Below, in pieces: positions 32,696-40,022 of a DNA stretch of 64,000 bases. The stretch lies in contig NVTE01000003.1 of the NCBI GenBank assembly GCA_002401455.1, forward strand, positions 1-64,000, written 5' to 3'. Origin of the DNA: Alphaproteobacteria bacterium (GTDB lineage: Bacteria; Pseudomonadota; Alphaproteobacteria; Sphingomonadales; Emcibacteraceae). Each line of letters begins with the position of its first letter. The stretch's first letter is position 1. The position numbers and the translations under genes were made by a program. The notes under the pieces are model-generated. The model was not told where the DNA came from. It made no database searches and saw only the letters and a program-made list of their open reading frames with translations.

Positions 32696-33076
32696 TTAAG
32701 AGGGGTCTGCAATTTCAATATCCCAGGCGCCGAGGGTCAGCGTGCTGCCCGACGTTAGGCCCAGCGCTGTGCTGGTTGTGACATAAAGCAGGACGCTGTT
32801 CACCGTATCGAGAAGCGCCACATGGTCGGCGGTCCCGGTGTTATCTACGGTTATGCCCGTTTTGCTGGCGATGGTAACCTTGCGGCCACTCACCTCCCCA
32901 TTTGCCACTGTGAAGTCAGCTCCGGCCATAGCCACGTCGGCCAGAAAGTTAGCGCCAGCCACATTGGCGGCGGCAAAGGTCAACGGTTCCCCCGCGCAGG
33001 TTGTCATAAGGGTGCATTTATTCTTTATTTCATTCAGCGCCGCATCCAGGACGGCGTCGGCTACTTTTTTTGCCAT
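32696..33076 (-). CDS. small virion protein of unknown role next to the LamG gene
   Basis: The 126-residue protein starts MAKKVADAVLDAALNEIKNK and has a repetitive beta-rich second half (VSGRKVTIASKTGITVDNTG, SALGLTSGSTLTLGAWDIEI reading loosely). Proteins with this VADAVLDAALN..K start are common beside LamG/fibre-adaptor genes in prophages and are assumed structural. No function is known. It is separated from the LamG gene by 2 bases. Confidence 0.65.
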   Translation of the reverse strand: MAKKVADAVLDAALNEIKNKCTLMTTCAGEPLTFAAANVAGANFLADVAMAGADFTVANGEVSGRKVTIASKTGITVDNTGTADHVALLDTVNSVLLYVTTSTALGLTSGSTLTLGAWDIEIADPS

Positions 33077-33078
33077 GA

Positions 33079-34497
33079 TTAGATCCTTAAAGTTCGAGTG
33101 TTGGTAGGGTGTGTTGTTCTATCGCTGGAAGGGGGCGTTGAGGTCCGGTTTTTCCGCGTCGCCTTATGGCTTCGGGCAAGGTTTGGGGTGAAGGCCGTGG
33201 GGTCAAATATTCCCGCCTCATCACTTATCAGTCTGTGTGTGTTGTCTGTCACCGGGAGGGTTTGATTTTGTATCAGTGAGGTATTGTTCGCCGTGTGGGT
33301 GTGGTTTGTGCTGTTGACCGCTCCGCTGTGGGTCTGTGTGCTGGACGGGCTGTTCGCTGTCTGAGCAAGAGCTGCACCATTAACAATGAAATTATGGGCC
33401 TGTGTCTGTGTCGGACTGTCTGATGCGTGGCTGCACGATGTGCCGTTGACTGCGATGGTCGCCCCACTACTTACAGCCTCTGGAGTGCCTGCGGTGGCGA
33501 ATGTTGCCGGATCGGATTGGTTGTTGTATGCGGTGGTGAGCCAGTCGTCTGAAAGTACGGCTATGCGATAGCGGACTTCTTTCAGGCCACCTGCGAAATA
33601 ATCACCGTTAGGAGTCCCGCCAATCGATACTTGGGTGTTGCTATCGCCGATAAGACCTGTTTTCGTAGTATTCGTAAAACCTGCATTGTCCTTCCGGACT
33701 CCTAAAATCGCACCATCATATCGGAAAGTTACAAATTGCCATACATTTAGCGTTGCATCCGAATTATCAGCCCCAGCAGCAGCAATTGAGCCGGTGGCAA
33801 CTGCAGATGCCCACCCCTCGCCGGAACCGCCAGCGTCAGCCCAAAACTTATGACCCGCGCTGCTTGTTACACGTGTCGCGCTAATGATTCTATCGATCCC
33901 CACGGTAGTAGGTTTTACCCAGGCCTGGATCGTTAATGTGTCTACCCCACTTAGTGCGTCCTCAATTAACGCCCCAAGATCAATGCGCTGATTAAGCCCG
34001 TTCAGGCTAATTGCCGTTCCATAGGGGCCATCTTCGCTGGTGGGTGAGTTAATCAGTGTTCCGTTATGGTTGCCTGCTGAATCCGTTCCCTCCGCGCCAT
34101 TAAGATGATACACAGCTTCATAATCAGACCAAACCGAATTGCGGCCATAGGCGGCGATATCCGCAGGCTGGGCTTCTCCCGCCTTTTTGTACCAGACCCA
34201 GATATCCCTCTCCGCGGCGGTGTTGAGAGTTGGTCGTTTGGTATATAATTCTACATCGGGTGTGCCGCCAGTGACAAAGGTGACAATGTCTAAACTCATC
34301 TGGACGGCCCCGGGGCTATCCTCGGTAAAAACCACATCTCCGCCGCCGTTGAGGGCGCTGTTGTCCCCGCCGTCAAGCATTTCAGTTGGGAAATTGGCCT
34401 CGGTTAGCAGGATCGGGAAACTGGTGTTGTTGCCGGATATCTTGGCATCAGGGATCGTTATTTTACATTTTCGCGCCCAGCCTGTCGGAAATGCCAT
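33079..34497 (-). CDS. DUF2341/LamG-like concanavalin-fold virion surface protein with 22-residue repeats
   Basis: Of 472 residues, the first ~110 match a DUF2341-like domain (KCKITIPDAKISGNNTSFPI). Residues about 120-325 form a LamG/concanavalin A-like lectin domain (LNGLNQRIDLGALIEDALSG, LTIQAWVKPTTVGIDRIISA, WQFVTFRYDGAILGV). Residues 349-436 hold four 22-residue repeats. The C-terminus is basic and threonine-rich. It lies directly after the capsid and a terminator, so a head-decoration or glycan-binding role is likely. RcGTA has no gene here, although its head spikes are encoded elsewhere. Confidence 0.82.
   Translation of the reverse strand: MAFPTGWARKCKITIPDAKISGNNTSFPILLTEANFPTEMLDGGDNSALNGGGDVVFTEDSPGAVQMSLDIVTFVTGGTPDVELYTKRPTLNTAAERDIWVWYKKAGEAQPADIAAYGRNSVWSDYEAVYHLNGAEGTDSAGNHNGTLINSPTSEDGPYGTAISLNGLNQRIDLGALIEDALSGVDTLTIQAWVKPTTVGIDRIISATRVTSSAGHKFWADAGGSGEGWASAVATGSIAAAGADNSDATLNVWQFVTFRYDGAILGVRKDNAGFTNTTKTGLIGDSNTQVSIGGTPNGDYFAGGLKEVRYRIAVLSDDWLTTAYNNQSDPATFATAGTPEAVSSGATIAVNGTSCSHASDSPTQTQAHNFIVNGAALAQTANSPSSTQTHSGAVNSTNHTHTANNTSLIQNQTLPVTDNTHRLISDEAGIFDPTAFTPNLARSHKATRKNRTSTPPSSDRTTHPTNTRTLRI
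33190..33453 (-). repeat. four tandem 22-residue coding repeats in the LamG protein
   Basis: Units start AVNGTSCSHASDSPTQTQ, IVNGAALAQTANSPSSTQ, AVNSTNHTHTANNTSLIQ and PVTDNTHRLISDEAGIF. The period is 22 codons and the last copy is degenerate. The same V-N/D-x-x-x-H-x-x-A-x-N/S-x-x-x-T-Q type of repeat is common in phage virion proteins. Confidence 0.8.
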
Positions 34498-34520
34498 GAC
34501 CTATCCTTTAACTGAAAATT

Positions 34521-34550
34521 AAAAAAAGAGGGCGACCCCAAAGGCCGCCC
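34521..34550 (-). terminator. intrinsic terminator (minus-strand direction) after the capsid gene
   Basis: On the minus strand GGGCGGCC pairs back through GGTCGCCC (arms 34546-34550 with 34530-34534 as the core) and is followed by T7. It allows abundant capsid mRNA, with the LamG and connector genes downstream depending on read-through. Confidence 0.8.
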
Positions 34551-34576
34551 CATAGGTTGAGGGAGGAAGGTGTGAC

Positions 34577-35785
34577 TTACAGAGCAAACTGCAAGAGCTT
34601 GATGGCCTGATCATTGGTGACCGCCCCGCCCACGCGCTTGGTGGTATAGAAATGGACGTAAGGTTTGTTGGAGTAAGGGTCACGCAGAATGCGGGTGCCC
34701 ATACGGTCCGTCACGGTATAGGCCCGTTTCATGTTGGCAAAACTCAGGGACAGGGAGGATGCTGCCTTTACCGGCATATCGGCAACCTCAATCACCGGGT
34801 AGCCCAGCAGGGTAGCCGGGGCGCCTTTTTCCAGTCCGGGACGCCAGAGGTAATTACCGTCAACATCCTTGAATTTACGGATTTCCGCCAGCAGGCTGGT
34901 ATTCATATAGAATTTGGCGTCTCCCCGGTAGCCGGATTTCATGGCATGGATCATATCGACCAGAATATCTGATGGATCAGAGGCCGCCCAGTCGCCGGCG
35001 ACACCGGTTTTCAGGGCTTGAATTTCACCGAAGGCCCGGCTACCATCACTGGCGGTGCTGACGGTATATTGCAGGAAGCCTTTGGGTTTGTTGGTGCCGC
35101 TGCCATTGACGAAGGCGTCATTTTCCTGATAGGAAAATTCTTCGGCCAGTTCTTCGGACAACCAGGTTTCCACATTGAAACTGGCATCATCCAGCATGGT
35201 CTGGGTCGCGGCCGGATTGGCGTAGATTTCCCCAAGTGGTGGGATGATTTCTTGTAATGTGGGGGTGTTGGTTTCCACCCGGGTACCGGATTCCGAAATC
35301 CAGCCGGAGGTAATGCCGCCCACATTAACTAGCTTTTTATAGGTCGAAGAGCCAATGGCAATAACATTGGCCTCTGCCCTGATCGGGGACAGATCCCGCA
35401 GGCGTTTTTCGATCAGCTGATCCAGCTCCACCGGAACCGCATAGCCGCCGTCACTGTCAACCGTTGTGCTCAGGGCTTTTTGATCCAGTGGCACGTCATG
35501 ACCCTTGCGGATAAAGCCGTCAAAAAATTGACGTTTCTTTTCCAGCTGCGCCGAATCCAGGGTCTGTTTGGCCGAAAGGTTAGGGCGGTTTGACGCCGCG
35601 TGCAGGCTGTTGGCTTTGGCCTGAAGCCGGTCCATTTCCTGGCCCAGGCGGGTCAGTTTTTCTTCGGTTAGGCTATCGGCCTGTCCCTTGCTTTCAATTT
35701 CCGCCAGTCTTTCATCATTGGCGGACTTGAAAGTTTCAAAAGAACGGGTCAGGTTTTCCAACGCTTCTTTAGTTTCCAATGTCAT
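34577..35785 (-). CDS. HK97-fold major capsid protein (GTA gp5-like)
   Basis: The 402-residue protein has a coiled-coil N-terminal delta domain (residues about 1-100, SFETFKSANDERLAEIES) that the protease removes. The HK97 core follows: VDSDGGYAVPVELDQLIEKR, EIYANPAATQTMLDDASFNV, and FVNGSGTNKPKGFLQYTV, ending with RMGTRILRDPYSNKPYVHFY. This is the GTA/phage HK97 family of normal length. It follows the protease with no gap. Confidence 0.95.
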   Translation of the reverse strand: MTLETKEALENLTRSFETFKSANDERLAEIESKGQADSLTEEKLTRLGQEMDRLQAKANSLHAASNRPNLSAKQTLDSAQLEKKRQFFDGFIRKGHDVPLDQKALSTTVDSDGGYAVPVELDQLIEKRLRDLSPIRAEANVIAIGSSTYKKLVNVGGITSGWISESGTRVETNTPTLQEIIPPLGEIYANPAATQTMLDDASFNVETWLSEELAEEFSYQENDAFVNGSGTNKPKGFLQYTVSTASDGSRAFGEIQALKTGVAGDWAASDPSDILVDMIHAMKSGYRGDAKFYMNTSLLAEIRKFKDVDGNYLWRPGLEKGAPATLLGYPVIEVADMPVKAASSLSLSFANMKRAYTVTDRMGTRILRDPYSNKPYVHFYTTKRVGGAVTNDQAIKLLQFAL

Positions 35786-36343
35786 TCAGGTGTTCCTTTG
35801 TAGATTTCCAACCGTATCATTACGGGTGGATGGCGCCATAAGCGCGGTTAAATGCCGAAGACCGGCAACGACGGCGGTCTCGTCCGCCGCCGTGATAAAA
35901 TCTGTCTTGAAAGCGGAGATGCGGGCCTGTTCATTCATGGGGAATGTCACCAGGGAAATTTCCCACAGGTCCACGTCCAGGAGCAGCCGCACCCCATCCG
36001 CGCGTTTTTTAGATTTTAGGGTATGAAAACCAATGGACAGGCCGTCCAGCGCCCCAGCTCCCAGCAACTGATAGGCTTCCTGGGCCCGGGCCACATCCAG
36101 GATCAACCGCCCCTGCACATAGAGCCCCCGGGCGTCCTCATAAACTTCGTCCAGGATACCGACCGGCTCCTTGGGGTCATGTTGCCAGAGAAATTTAATG
36201 CCGCTGGCTCTGCGGTCCAGCAGGGAGCGTCTGAAAGCCCCAGGCAGGATCAGGTCATTGCCCCGGTCCACCACATTGAACACGCTGGCATAGCCCTCGA
36301 AATGGCCGATCTGGCCCTCTGTTTCTTGGTTAAGTAAAATCAT
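35786..36343 (-). CDS. HK97-family prohead protease (GTA gp4-like)
   Basis: The 185-residue serine protease has EGYASVFNVVDRGNDLILPG near the start, the catalytic histidine region FLWQHDPKEPVGILDEVYED and the serine in GALDGLSIGFHTLKSK. It cleaves the capsid delta domain and itself during prohead maturation. Length and motif order are typical, and it lies directly upstream of the capsid gene. Confidence 0.93.
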   Translation of the reverse strand: MILLNQETEGQIGHFEGYASVFNVVDRGNDLILPGAFRRSLLDRRASGIKFLWQHDPKEPVGILDEVYEDARGLYVQGRLILDVARAQEAYQLLGAGALDGLSIGFHTLKSKKRADGVRLLLDVDLWEISLVTFPMNEQARISAFKTDFITAADETAVVAGLRHLTALMAPSTRNDTVGNLQRNT

Positions 36344-36664
36344 TCATTGTCCAAATGTTTGGCCAAGCTGAAGCAGCTTGAATTTCACGGCCAGCCCCAG
36401 AAGCAGGGCCGAAAAGATCAGACGCATGAACCAGCGGATCACGGCCTGACGGGCGGTTTTCTTGGTATCGCGCCAGCTGTCGAGAAGGTCGCGCAATTCG
36501 GAGATGTCGGAACCGGCACTCGCGTCACTCAAGCCCAGTTGGGCTAGGGCACGGGCAGCGCCTTCTTCCGAGGCCTGGGCGATCAGGAGATAGATATTCT
36601 CGTCAGATACCGGGTGTTTTTTTGCCTGCCGTACCGCTTGGAACAGGCCGGATCCAATTCTCAT
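36344..36664 (-). CDS. small membrane-associated GTA protein (gp3.5/DUF6127-like)
   Basis: The 106-residue protein has a soluble N-terminal part (DENIYLLIAQASEEGAARAL), the conserved ISELRDLLDSWRDTKKTARQ, and a C-terminal hydrophobic helix (FMRLIFSALLLGLAVKF). Proteins of this type sit between portal and protease in alphaproteobacterial GTA clusters (g3.5) and are rarely in ordinary phages, which supports a GTA ancestry. The role is unknown. It overlaps the portal gene by 4 bases. Confidence 0.85.
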   Translation of the reverse strand: MRIGSGLFQAVRQAKKHPVSDENIYLLIAQASEEGAARALAQLGLSDASAGSDISELRDLLDSWRDTKKTARQAVIRWFMRLIFSALLLGLAVKFKLLQLGQTFGQ

Positions 36665-37866
36665 TCCAGGGTATCGCCGCCCGGGATGGCCCCCAGGCCA
36701 ACGGCGGTGCGCTTTTCATTGATGGTCAGGAAACCGGCCTGGCCAATCCGTTGCCACAGGGCCTGACGGTCGTGGCTCAGGGCGGGAATGCTGTCTAGGT
36801 CATAGGCAAGCCGCAGGTCATCGCCAAAATAGGGGGTCAGCCAGACGTTCAGCGACGACATCATCTTGGCCATCATCGGCAGCAGGGTTTCCCGCCATAA
36901 CGCCCGATTGGCTTCCTTGTAATTGCTATAGGTATTGTCGCCGGGAATGCTCATGACCATGGGCGGCACTCCGAAGGCCAGGGCAATCTCCCGGGCGGAG
37001 ACATGTTTGGCATTGATAAAATCCATATCCGTCGGCGAGAAAGCCATCTGCTGCCACTTCAGGCCACCTTCCAGAAGAAGGGGTCGGCGGGCATTGCGGG
37101 TGCCCTGGAAATTTTCTTCCATTTCCTCCTTCAGCCGGTCGAATTGCTCAGTACTGAGCACGGCATTGCCGTCTTTCGGCTCAAACACCAGGGCACCGGA
37201 GGGTCGGGCTGAATTATCCAGCAGGGCCTTGTTCCAGCTGGAGGCCGCATTATGGACATCAATGCTGTAGGCCGCCGCCTCCAGGGGTGACAGGCCATAA
37301 TAATCATCGGTGGGATGGAAGGTCTTGATATGAAGGACCGGGCTTTTGCCGGTGACCGGGTCGACGGAAAACTGATGTTCCCGACCAGCAACCCCATATA
37401 TGTAGGCTTTGGGCCAGCCGCTGGCCCCGGGAACAATTTTCACACGGTCCGGGCGCAGAGCATAGAGTTCCGCCGGTTGGCCATCGCCGCCCATGACCAT
37501 TTCCAGGTAGCTGTTGCCTGCAATATTGAGATAGGCAAAGGCGGTCTCAAAAAACACCGCCCGGCCCTGGGTGGGATTGGGCCGCTCCAGCAGGTCCAGC
37601 AGGGGGTGATGATCAAGTCGCTGGTCGCCCCTGAAGAGCTGAAGGGGCACAGAGGCCGCACTTTCCGACAGGATGCGTATTGCCCGGTTGGTGATGACAT
37701 TCTTGGCATAGCCTTCGTCGGCCAGGCTTTGGTAATTCCGGCCTGACCAGCGCGGCGCATTCAAGCCGAGCCAGAGGGTTTCGGTCCCGCCCAGCAAAGG
37801 GGCGACAGCGCTTTCTTTCTTCTCCGGTGGTGTATCTTTGCCAAAAAGGCGACGAAACGGTCCCAT
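36661..37866 (-). CDS. HK97-family portal protein (GTA gp3-like)
   Basis: A 401-residue portal starting MGPFRRLFGKDTPPEKKESA, with the family segments GYAKNVITNRAIRILSESAA, NPTQGRAVFFETAFAYLNIA, DDYYGLSPLEAAAYSIDVHN and REIALAFGVPPMVMSIPGDN. It forms the dodecameric ring through which DNA enters. The ATG at 37866 has GGAGAG before it and fits family length. The frame stays open to 38031, but the extra 55 residues look non-coding. Confidence 0.92.
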   Translation of the reverse strand: MGPFRRLFGKDTPPEKKESAVAPLLGGTETLWLGLNAPRWSGRNYQSLADEGYAKNVITNRAIRILSESAASVPLQLFRGDQRLDHHPLLDLLERPNPTQGRAVFFETAFAYLNIAGNSYLEMVMGGDGQPAELYALRPDRVKIVPGASGWPKAYIYGVAGREHQFSVDPVTGKSPVLHIKTFHPTDDYYGLSPLEAAAYSIDVHNAASSWNKALLDNSARPSGALVFEPKDGNAVLSTEQFDRLKEEMEENFQGTRNARRPLLLEGGLKWQQMAFSPTDMDFINAKHVSAREIALAFGVPPMVMSIPGDNTYSNYKEANRALWRETLLPMMAKMMSSLNVWLTPYFGDDLRLAYDLDSIPALSHDRQALWQRIGQAGFLTINEKRTAVGLGAIPGGDTLE

Positions 37867-38046
37867 AGGTCTCTCCAGATGAGGGGTGAAATAAAGTCCG
37901 GACGAACGGTAAAGTGGGCCGCGGGCGCTGCACTTATGCTCAAAAGCTGTAATAAAGTTTGCAGGAGCGGAACCTTGTCCGCCGTCCGGTAGGGGCTGAT
38001 TGTCAAGGATAGTCCGAGGAACAATCAGCAAAAATAAATCAGAAAA

Positions 38047-39396
38047 TCAGATATGTCGTATTTGAGGCCGGCTTTGGGCTTTCAGCAACAGTTCCGTCAC
38101 CGCCCAGACCATGGCATCGACCCGGTCCGGGCTTTTGCCACCGTCCAGGCCGTCGGGGGTCAGGCTGCACATCTGGTCTTCCAGCTCTGAGAAAAATCCC
38201 CGGTGCATGACCCGGCCCTGTTCATAAAGGGCAGCCACGGGTTCTGCGCGCAGGACTTTGCCCCGGCTGGCTCGTACTGCCCGGTAGCTGACATTCGGGT
38301 CAATCTGCCGCAACAGGCTTTCCACCAGTTCGCCGCCATTATTGACTTCAGCCACCAGCCTGTCGGCATCAAACCGGTGATAGGCACTGAGTGCCGCTTT
38401 GGCCCAGCCGTGGGGGCTGAGACCTTGAACCGAGCAGTCTTCCAGAATGTAAGCCGTTTTGTTGCGGTCCAACCCGGCGACAATGATGCCGCAGGTATCG
38501 GCCTTTTTGCCGCTGGTCACCGGCGGGTCGACGGCAACCACGATGCGCTCAAAGTCAGGAACCTGCCGTATTCTGATAGTCTCCAGCAGGTCCCGGGTCC
38601 ATAGGGCACCGGGCACATCGGTTAGAATTTCGCCGTAAATTTCCTGGCGGCCAATGCGGGTGCCGTCATATTGCCCGACCACCTGATCAAAGAAGCTCTG
38701 GGGCAGGTTCGATCTATTGTCAAAGGTCGAGCCCCGAACAATGCGGGTTGCGCCGTCCTCGACCAGTCGCCGTAGCAGGGGGATATTGCGCGGGGTCGTG
38801 GTCGCCAGAACCTTGGGCTCTTTACCGAGCCTCAGGCCGAGCAGAAGATTTGACCATGTTTCCTCAATATAACGCCATTTGGCCATCTCATCGGCCCAGG
38901 CCACATGATGTTGCGGCCCGCGAAGCTGATCGGGCGATTCCGCAGAATAAAGAAAGGCCTGAACCCCGTTGGGCCAGACCAGCTTTTTATTGCTGCTGTA
39001 AAAGGTCGGCATGAAAGATTTTGGGGTCGCGGCCAACAGTCCGCTTTCGCCCTCGATCATGGTCAATTTACCGTCCAGATGGGTATCGGCCACCAGCGCG
39101 ATCCGTTCCGGGGCGCCTTTGGGGGCGATCAGTGGGCTGTCGCCTTCGACCATATCCCTGATCCATTCAACGGCGGTTCTGGTCTTGCCAAAACCGCGTC
39201 CGGCCAGGATAAGCCAACAGAACCACTTGCCCTCCGGCGGCAGTTGATTTTGGCGGGCCCAAAAGCTCCAGTCGTAATTCAGGGCCTCACATTCGTCTTC
39301 TGTCAGGTCCCGTAACAGTTCCTGGCGTCGGGTGGGGTCAAGGGCTGAAATCCATTCGGCCAGCGAGCGATTGTCGCCGCCTTCAGCTGTCGGCAC
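38047..39396 (-). CDS. terminase large subunit (GTA gp2-like)
   Basis: The 449-residue packaging motor has an ATPase domain with Walker A AGRGFGKT (residues 65-72), Walker B-like HVAWADEMAKWRY and a coupling ATTTPRN motif. The C-terminal RNase-H-like nuclease has acidic residues in VVAVDPPVTSGKKADTCGI, and further ones in the VAEVNNGGELVESLL and SPDRVDAMVWAVTEL segments. It belongs to the GTA/Terminase_6 headful-type group, which is consistent with packaging of random host DNA but does not prove it. It overlaps the small subunit gene by 14 bases. Confidence 0.94.
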   Translation of the reverse strand: MPTAEGGDNRSLAEWISALDPTRRQELLRDLTEDECEALNYDWSFWARQNQLPPEGKWFCWLILAGRGFGKTRTAVEWIRDMVEGDSPLIAPKGAPERIALVADTHLDGKLTMIEGESGLLAATPKSFMPTFYSSNKKLVWPNGVQAFLYSAESPDQLRGPQHHVAWADEMAKWRYIEETWSNLLLGLRLGKEPKVLATTTPRNIPLLRRLVEDGATRIVRGSTFDNRSNLPQSFFDQVVGQYDGTRIGRQEIYGEILTDVPGALWTRDLLETIRIRQVPDFERIVVAVDPPVTSGKKADTCGIIVAGLDRNKTAYILEDCSVQGLSPHGWAKAALSAYHRFDADRLVAEVNNGGELVESLLRQIDPNVSYRAVRASRGKVLRAEPVAALYEQGRVMHRGFFSELEDQMCSLTPDGLDGGKSPDRVDAMVWAVTELLLKAQSRPQIRHI

Positions 39397-39814
39397 TGGA
39401 TTTTTTCGCCATGAGGCCCAGTTTTTTCATCAGGCGGTTGCGCGGGGAGGGGCCTTTGGTGTTGTCGTCAACATTCTGGCGTTTTTTACCGTCGCCAAAT
39501 ATTTCCGGCCGATGGGCCTTCAGAAGAAAGATGGCGATTTTCTCATCCACCACCGGGCCATCGGGCACTTCGGTATCGTCTTTTCCCATTGCTTTATCCC
39601 ATAAGTATGCTTCCAGGTAATCCAGGGCCTGTTCCATGGCATGGTGCCATTTCTCCTGGAATTTTGGATATTGATTGCGCCGCCGATAGACCAGCGACCG
39701 GTCCAAATTCGCCTTAGTGGTGGCCTTGGTCACATTGCCGGTCTGTTGTAGGACCTCCAGAAAGAGGGCCTCTTTCTTCGTCGTCCACCGTTTGCTGGTC
39801 GGTGATTTTGCCAT
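39383..39814 (-). CDS. small terminase subunit-like protein (GTA gp1 position)
   Basis: A 143-residue protein starting MAKSPTSKRWTTKKEALFLE. It contains an HTH-like region (TGNVTKATTKANLDRSLVYR) and FQEKWHHAMEQALDYLEAYL, as in small terminase DNA-binding subunits, then a basic C-terminus. The ATG at 39814 with AAGGG upstream is chosen. The frame is open to 39943, but the leader contains a terminator hairpin (39833-39860), so a start before it is less likely. It is the first gene of the operon. Confidence 0.85.
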   Translation of the reverse strand: MAKSPTSKRWTTKKEALFLEVLQQTGNVTKATTKANLDRSLVYRRRNQYPKFQEKWHHAMEQALDYLEAYLWDKAMGKDDTEVPDGPVVDEKIAIFLLKAHRPEIFGDGKKRQNVDDNTKGPSPRNRLMKKLGLMAKKSSADS

Positions 39815-39832
39815 ACAAACCCTTTCAGACAT

Positions 39833-39860
39833 AAAAAAACCGCGCTCATAGGAACGCGGT
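39833..39860 (-). terminator. leader terminator / possible attenuator before the small terminase gene
   Basis: On the minus strand ACCGCG (39860-39855) pairs with CGCGGT (39844-39839) around a 10-base loop and is followed at once by T7. It lies about 90 bases downstream of the candidate promoter and about 20 bases upstream of the first gene start. Transcription of the whole virion operon would have to pass it, which suggests attenuation or antitermination. This regulatory role is inferred. Confidence 0.65.
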
Positions 39861-39950
39861 GCAGCTTTGGGCAAGAACCCTGTGTTTTGATAGTTTGTCG
39901 GAGGCGGGGTCTTAGGTATTCCTGAGAGCCAATTTCCGACCATGTAATAA

Positions 39951-40003
39951 AGACTACACTAGCGGCCCCGCTTTGTCAAGAAATTATTCCTATTTATTCC
40001 TAT
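39951..40003 (-). promoter_or_regulatory. candidate virion-operon promoter with tandem 10-bp activator-like repeats
   Basis: On the minus strand ATAGGAATAA occurs twice in perfect tandem (plus-strand 39984-40003). After 4 bases it is followed by a consensus -35 TTGACA (39979-39974), a 17-bp spacer and a poor -10 TAGTCT (39956-39951). A third half-site is hinted at by CCTATTATAGG just upstream (40000-40010). Repeats spaced one helical turn directly upstream of -35, with a weak -10, are what an activator-dependent promoter looks like. The activator is unknown (GafA is the GTA activator in Rhodobacter). Confidence 0.55.
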
Positions 40004-40022
40004 AATAGGCAAAAATGTAGGA

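Larger units (their letters stand above)
20228..40003 (-). mobile_element. GTA-type / siphovirus structural cluster with accessory genes
   Basis: Nearly all genes read on the minus strand and follow the Rhodobacter gene transfer agent order: terminases, portal, small gp3.5-like, protease, HK97 capsid, connectors, major tail protein, two tail chaperones, short tape measure, DUF2460, DUF2163, NlpC/P60, tail-tip protein and DUF2793. No integrase, excisionase, repressor, replication or lysis gene and no flanking direct-repeat attachment sites were seen, which favours a GTA or a domesticated prophage over an active integrated phage. Non-classical insertions are at 23522-24238, 28137-28430, 29546-30681 and 32388-34497. 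The tape measure of 194 residues predicts a short tail, as in GTAs. Confidence 0.85.

Noticed and set aside
37867-38031. Extended start of the portal gene (55 extra residues)
   Set aside because: The GTG start lacks a ribosome site, and the added residues do not look like portal proteins. The ATG at 37866 has GGAGAG upstream.
39815-39943. Extended start of the small terminase (43 extra residues from 39943)
   Set aside because: The extension would be translated through the leader terminator hairpin and is proline-rich and unlike the family. It is noted that an ATG at 39943 sits almost at the predicted transcription start, so a leaderless variant cannot be fully excluded.
20228-40003. Search for integrase, attachment repeats and tRNA insertion site around the virion cluster
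   Set aside because: None was found. The flanks are an SCP2 gene terminator and an SDR gene, with no duplicated ends, so a typical integrated prophage is not supported within the window.
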